23,052 nucleotides of DNA from the IMG/VR virus record IMGVR_UViG_3300048828_000275, positions 1-23,052 of that record; one strand, given 5' to 3'. The stretch is from a virus. Below, one piece after another: positions 19,529-23,052 of the stretch. A program made the translations under genes and the position numbers. Positions within the stretch are counted from its first letter, which is position 1, and every line of letters begins with the position of its first letter. The notes below the pieces were generated by a model. That model had not been told where the DNA came from and did not search any database. It saw only the letters and a program-made list of their open reading frames with translations.

Positions 19529-21669
19529 ATCGTACCTGTCCAGTCTACCGTTACTTTATTACTATCGCAGGTAATGTATTTTTTATCTACCGTATCCGCG
19601 AAGTACTTATCTTGCTCTTCTATTACCGTATCTCTTACTTCGTTTATAAGCTCTAGGTTACTTAACCCGGTACTTAGATCCGTAGTAATAGTATTTATCT
19701 TATAGAGTCTATCGTATATTATAAATCTATCCGCTAGAGTAAAGTTAAGGAGTACTCTAAGAGGTAGATAAGCTTTAAACTTACTTAGTCTTCTATTCTT
19801 TTTAAAAGTATCCCCTATATAAGAATCGTAATAAGTCTTATATAAAGTACTCTCGAATACAATACCAGCGTATTCGTTTACTTCCGCTTTAAAGTTAAGG
19901 TTCTGACTCTCTGTAATACTTACGCTATTAGACGGGATATAGTAGTCGTTTATAACCTCCTTACTAGAAGAGGTCTTTACTATTCCTATATCCGTTCCGT
20001 TAGTAATCTTAACGGCGTAAAATAAAAGAGGCTCTCCTAAGTATGTCTCTTGTTTTATATCTACTGACCAACCCCATTGGGCGTCTGTATAAGTTCCATT
20101 CGTATCTATTAGTCTTTCGAATTTATGATGCTCGAAAGGTAACTCTAAGGTATAGGTATCACCCTCTACTACGGTAAGCCCTTCGTAGTTTTCTTCTCCC
20201 CAAGTAAAGCCGAATAACTCTTTATGGTTCTCGCTAAAGAAGCTCTCCGTTCCTTTATAAGAGAATCGTATCCTTCTATAAGGCATAAGATTATCTATAG
20301 TAGATTCCGTATTATCTAGATAAGAGGTTATATCGTAAGTATTTTCGCTCTGTCTATAGAACTCGTCTAAGGGCTTTACTACTATCTGACCGCTATCGTC
20401 CTGAAAAGCGGTTAAGTTAAACATCTTAAATAATCCGGTAATAAGGTCTAATACTCTTACCTCCGGAGTCTGTAGAGCTATCTCGAAATTAGCTTGGGTA
20501 GTTACCGTAGCGTTACCGAAGAAAGTTACTGTTCTATTATTAACCCCTACCCATTGGTCGTTCATATAATTACAACGAATCTCTAGCTGAAAGTCAGCAC
20601 TAGACTCTGACTCGAAGAAAATTCTATAAGTACCGTTAGGGAATTTTTCTCTAAAATCGGTAGATCCTAGCTCTATATTACCGTTAGCTCCGTCTACCCT
20701 AGTATGTTCTTCTCCGTCTACCTCTACTATTACGTTGTAATTAGTAGCGTCGGTACTTACTTTAATTAAGTACTGTTGTGCGTCTCTATCGTTATCTTCT
20801 TTTCTAAACTTAAAAGTTTTATTCGTTATAAAGTCTCTCCAGAAGTCTTTATCATTGTTAGTTCCTTGTAGTATTTGCTTAAATCCACTAGCTTGGCTTC
20901 TTATCTTATCCTCTTCTAAGATACCTCCCTCTTTTCTATGTAGCCATAGGTATAGATTATAGAAGCTAGGGTTACTAGCGTTAAAGAAGTCCCCGCTAAA
21001 TCTTAGATTATACTTCTTTTCTATAGCTTTTATAAGGGCGTAAACTCTTACGGCAGGCTTTAGCTGTTCGTACTTAGCCCCTTGTATAACTCCGGTAGCA
21101 TTATGTAGGTTACCGCTTTGAGACTCCGGAGCAGAACTATCGTAATAGAGTCTCTGGCTATGAGTTATTAAAGGAATTATAACTGCGTCTGGGTAGTTTA
21201 CCCCGTCTATAGTTACGTCTAATCCGTCCTGCAGGTAGTTTATTACGTTAGTAGAGTTATACTCGAAATTAAAATCGTAGAGAACGTCTAAAGCTCCTAG
21301 CTTATCGTCGCTTAGAAGATCCTTCATATTTATAGTATCTCCGAAAAAGGTAACTCTATAAGTATGCGCCTTACCTCCTTTTATACTAGCTCCCTCTAGT
21401 TTTATCTTACCCTTCTTAAATAGCTGATGGTTAAGGTATATCTCTGCGCTCTTCTTAGTACCGGCGTCGAATCCTACTATACTATAGTTATAGAAATGCT
21501 TAAAGATTTTATTATTAATCTTAGACGCAGGTACGTTAAAGGTTTTAGAGAAGTCGGTAAATATCTTAGATATGTCCCTTACGTTCTGTATCGTCTGGGT
21601 TAAAGATACTGACTCATCTTCGAAAAGCTCTATAGCTTCTCCCTCTACGTATAGTTGTAGTTTTAGCAT
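19525..21669 (-). CDS. Tail hub-like or baseplate-type protein
   Basis: The 714-aa protein starts MLKLQLYVEGEAIELFEDES, then VSLTQTIQNVRDISKIFTDFSKTFNVPASKINNKIF, a region shared with large tail proteins of flavobacterial phages. The rest alternates strands and helices (PAVRVYALIKAIEKKYNLRFSGDFF, RVLDLITGLFKMFNLTAFQDDSGQIVVKPLDEFY, MPYRRIRFSYKGTESFF) and ends with a strand-rich part that includes DLSTGLSNLELINEVRD. This plan resembles gp27/Tal-like hub proteins at the tail tip. Thickened Asp/Tyr content and no signal peptide fit a virion protein. Enzymatic motifs for wall cutting are absent. Confidence 0.55.
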   Translation of the reverse strand: MLKLQLYVEGEAIELFEDESVSLTQTIQNVRDISKIFTDFSKTFNVPASKINNKIFKHFYNYSIVGFDAGTKKSAEIYLNHQLFKKGKIKLEGASIKGGKAHTYRVTFFGDTINMKDLLSDDKLGALDVLYDFNFEYNSTNVINYLQDGLDVTIDGVNYPDAVIIPLITHSQRLYYDSSAPESQSGNLHNATGVIQGAKYEQLKPAVRVYALIKAIEKKYNLRFSGDFFNASNPSFYNLYLWLHRKEGGILEEDKIRSQASGFKQILQGTNNDKDFWRDFITNKTFKFRKEDNDRDAQQYLIKVSTDATNYNVIVEVDGEEHTRVDGANGNIELGSTDFREKFPNGTYRIFFESESSADFQLEIRCNYMNDQWVGVNNRTVTFFGNATVTTQANFEIALQTPEVRVLDLITGLFKMFNLTAFQDDSGQIVVKPLDEFYRQSENTYDITSYLDNTESTIDNLMPYRRIRFSYKGTESFFSENHKELFGFTWGEENYEGLTVVEGDTYTLELPFEHHKFERLIDTNGTYTDAQWGWSVDIKQETYLGEPLLFYAVKITNGTDIGIVKTSSSKEVINDYYIPSNSVSITESQNLNFKAEVNEYAGIVFESTLYKTYYDSYIGDTFKKNRRLSKFKAYLPLRVLLNFTLADRFIIYDRLYKINTITTDLSTGLSNLELINEVRDTVIEEQDKYFADTVDKKYITCDSNKVTVDWTGTI

Positions 21670-22659
21670 CTATCTAATATTATTAATCTTACTAAAGGCA
21701 AACTCGAAGTCTACGGTATAGTTAATAGTCTTATCGTTTAGCCCGGTCTTATAGGTTAAGGATTTCGTCTTAGGTAGAATAGGCAAGGTTTTATTTTCCC
21801 ATCTTATCCATACGTTCTCCGATAGTAGAAGCTCTTCTATCGCTTCGTTATACTCTTCTCCTACGAATCCGGTATTTAAACTTATACTCTTTCTAGAGTC
21901 TACGTTATATCTATTCTCTTGTCCTTTATAAGTAGGGTATGTAACCGAAGTAGTATTAATAGTATTTACTTTATACTTCTCGTCCGATACGCTCATAGAC
22001 TCTACCGCTTTCTTAAAGAAGTAGATATCCTCGTAAGCTCCGTGCTTATTTACGAAGGTTACTTTATAAGGAGTGTATTTAGGTTCGCAGATACGCTTAA
22101 TGGTTACCGTTTTTAATAGAGTAGTATCGTCTGTATCGTATACTCTAATACTCGTAGCCGAAGCAGGGATAGTTAAATACTGTATCTTCTGGTTACTATT
22201 TCCGTTATCCGTTATCTGCGTATCCGTAGAGTCGATAGTTACCTTACCTACTCCCTCGGCGAATATCGGAAACTTACCGGTAGTATTCTCGGGTAGATAA
22301 ATAGTATTAACCGATATAAGAGCGTTATCGCTCCCTTGAGGGTTTATACCTTCTTCGAAATATCCGTATCCGTCTAAGGCTACATAATGGTTAGTAACCG
22401 GGCTACCCGAAGCGAACTCGTTTCCGTCTGTATCGAAAAGGTTAGTAACGGCGGTAACCCATTTAGCAGAGCTAGTATAGTCGTTATTAAAGTCGTGTTC
22501 TATAAAGTCTCTTACTAGATCGCTTATCTCGAATAAGATATTGTCCTGCCCGGATATCCTACTCTTAGAAAGCTGGTATCTAAGATTACTAGCGGATTGA
22601 CTTCCTGAAGTTCCGTCGTATATATATAAGTTAAGTACTGCTCTATCTAAAGTCGGCAT
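21670..22659 (-). CDS. Tail-associated structural protein (329 aa)
   Basis: The 329-aa protein is beta-rich: MPTLDRAVLNLYIYDGTSGS, LSKSRISGQDNILFEISDLVRDFIEHDF, NHYVALDGYGYFEEGI, YKVTFVNKHGAYEDIYFFKKAVES, and a C-terminal KTLPILPKTKSLTYKT ... YTVDFEFAFSKINNIR. The plan of an N-terminal strand domain with a long final sheet is like distal tail or hub proteins, but no family is certain. It directly adjoins the hub-like gene and lies downstream of a partial gene with related Cys modules. No enzymatic motif is seen. Confidence 0.55.
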   Translation of the reverse strand: MPTLDRAVLNLYIYDGTSGSQSASNLRYQLSKSRISGQDNILFEISDLVRDFIEHDFNNDYTSSAKWVTAVTNLFDTDGNEFASGSPVTNHYVALDGYGYFEEGINPQGSDNALISVNTIYLPENTTGKFPIFAEGVGKVTIDSTDTQITDNGNSNQKIQYLTIPASATSIRVYDTDDTTLLKTVTIKRICEPKYTPYKVTFVNKHGAYEDIYFFKKAVESMSVSDEKYKVNTINTTSVTYPTYKGQENRYNVDSRKSISLNTGFVGEEYNEAIEELLLSENVWIRWENKTLPILPKTKSLTYKTGLNDKTINYTVDFEFAFSKINNIR

Positions 22660-22711
22660 AATTAATTACTATTTAGTTCTATAAAAAAAGGGCTTCTAGT
22701 TTTTATTCTCA

Positions 22712-23052
22712 TCACGTACAGTTAGTATTTTGGTTTATAGCGTAGGCTAAGTTAAGAGTTCCCATTACCGTCGGTACTGTCCCGGTATATACGCAGATCA
22801 CTTGGTTAGTCGCAGCCGGTACGTAAAGAGTCGTATTAGTATTACTACAATCTTGATAATTTACGAAAGCTTGATCTGTCGGGTGGGGGTTTCTTACCTG
22901 CCAGTTTTTACAGTTATTATCTACTGTAGGAGTTCCTTCCTGCGTTACTTGTACTACGCATCCTATTTCTGAACTAGTCTCGCTAGGCGGTCTATGAGTA
23001 GCCGAGTTATAAGTTACGAATACCGTTACGTTATGTACCGTATCTTCTTCTA
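22712..23052 (-). CDS. Partial Cys-bearing virion protein, C-terminal end only
   Basis: Only the last 112 residues are in the window; the start lies beyond 23052. They begin EEDTVHNVTVFVTYNS and end NLAYAINQNTNCT. A module from about residue 48 to 88 has Cys, a W three residues on (CKNWQV), RNPHPTD, then NYQDC and ICVYTG. A C..(W/Y)...N...(Y)xDC....C pattern is seen in tail proteins of Bacteroidota phages, and this gene lies just before two tail genes. The stop TGA is at 22714-22712. The identity of the full protein is not known. Confidence 0.6.
   Translation of the reverse strand, partial: EEDTVHNVTVFVTYNSATHRPPSETSSEIGCVVQVTQEGTPTVDNNCKNWQVRNPHPTDQAFVNYQDCSNTNTTLYVPAATNQVICVYTGTVPTVMGTLNLAYAINQNTNCT

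Noticed and set aside
22681-22711. A-tract and GGGCTTC near the stop of the partial gene, looking like a terminator.
   Set aside because: On the minus strand the T-tract is there, but no convincing inverted repeat precedes it.
1-23052. tRNA genes, CRISPR arrays, insertion sequences, integrase or attachment sites.
   Set aside because: I saw no cloverleaf-like stretch, no spaced short repeats, no transposase and no integrase or repressor. The only clear repeat is the coding triplication at 15252-15953.

Overview
The window is a continuous piece of a tailed dsDNA bacteriophage genome, and every gene I accept lies on the minus strand. The host is most likely a member of the Bacteroidota, probably a flavobacterium. 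Four things point there: the DNA is AT-rich, several proteins resemble families typical of flavobacterial phages (DUF6712-like connector, DUF3127 single-strand binding protein, the GLGDTVEKIT...CGCEER protein, the DLTRGRKEAC major structural protein), many starts are preceded by AATAAT rather than a strong Shine-Dalgarno, and one intergenic site matches the Bacteroidota -7 box TANNTTTG. A tape-measure-like protein, an HK97-type capsid protein and tail genes suggest a siphovirus-like particle. No integrase, repressor, terminase, DNA polymerase or tRNA is visible in the window.

Read in the direction of transcription (from high to low coordinates): a partial Cys-bearing tail protein (22712-23052), two tail-tip/hub-type proteins (19525-22659), a 50-aa protein, a short tape measure protein (17808-19391), an XkdF-like capsid maturation protease (16770-17777), two beta-rich structural proteins, one with three 80-residue repeats (14832-16768), an acidic scaffold-like protein (14174-14767), the major capsid protein (13208-14161), a probable tail tube protein (12582-13130), a small beta protein, the portal (10379-12154) and a DUF6712-like connector (9876-10379). 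Next come fibre-type proteins ending in a LamG-fold protein (7932-9779), then a lysis group (two small membrane proteins, M15 peptidase endolysin, 3TM-type holin; 6644-7932). Tail genes are therefore transcribed before head genes, the reverse of the usual siphovirus order.

The left third holds DNA metabolism: NinG-like nuclease, ERF annealing protein, DUF3127 SSB-like protein, a stand-alone DnaB/RecA-type ATPase, a small sigma factor, a PD-(D/E)XK-like protein and small unknown proteins (1222-6573). It ends in a nucleotide-pool group (1-1238, plus 1599-1880) with MazG-like proteins and a thymidylate-synthase fold protein. That protein carries Asp in place of the Asn that selects uracil, so it is better explained as a deoxycytidylate (hydroxy)methylase than as thymidylate synthase. 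With MazG-like pyrophosphatases beside it, the most interesting hypothesis here is that this phage makes a modified cytosine nucleotide.

Four rho-independent terminators are visible: downstream of the capsid, tail tube, NinG and SSB-like genes. Codon choice differs between blocks: the nucleotide group (1-1240), the fibre/lysis genes (about 7440-9600) and the capsid gene look mixed, while most other genes rely strongly on CTA, GTA, ATA, TCT and AGA and are rich in CTAG. This suggests a mosaic genome.
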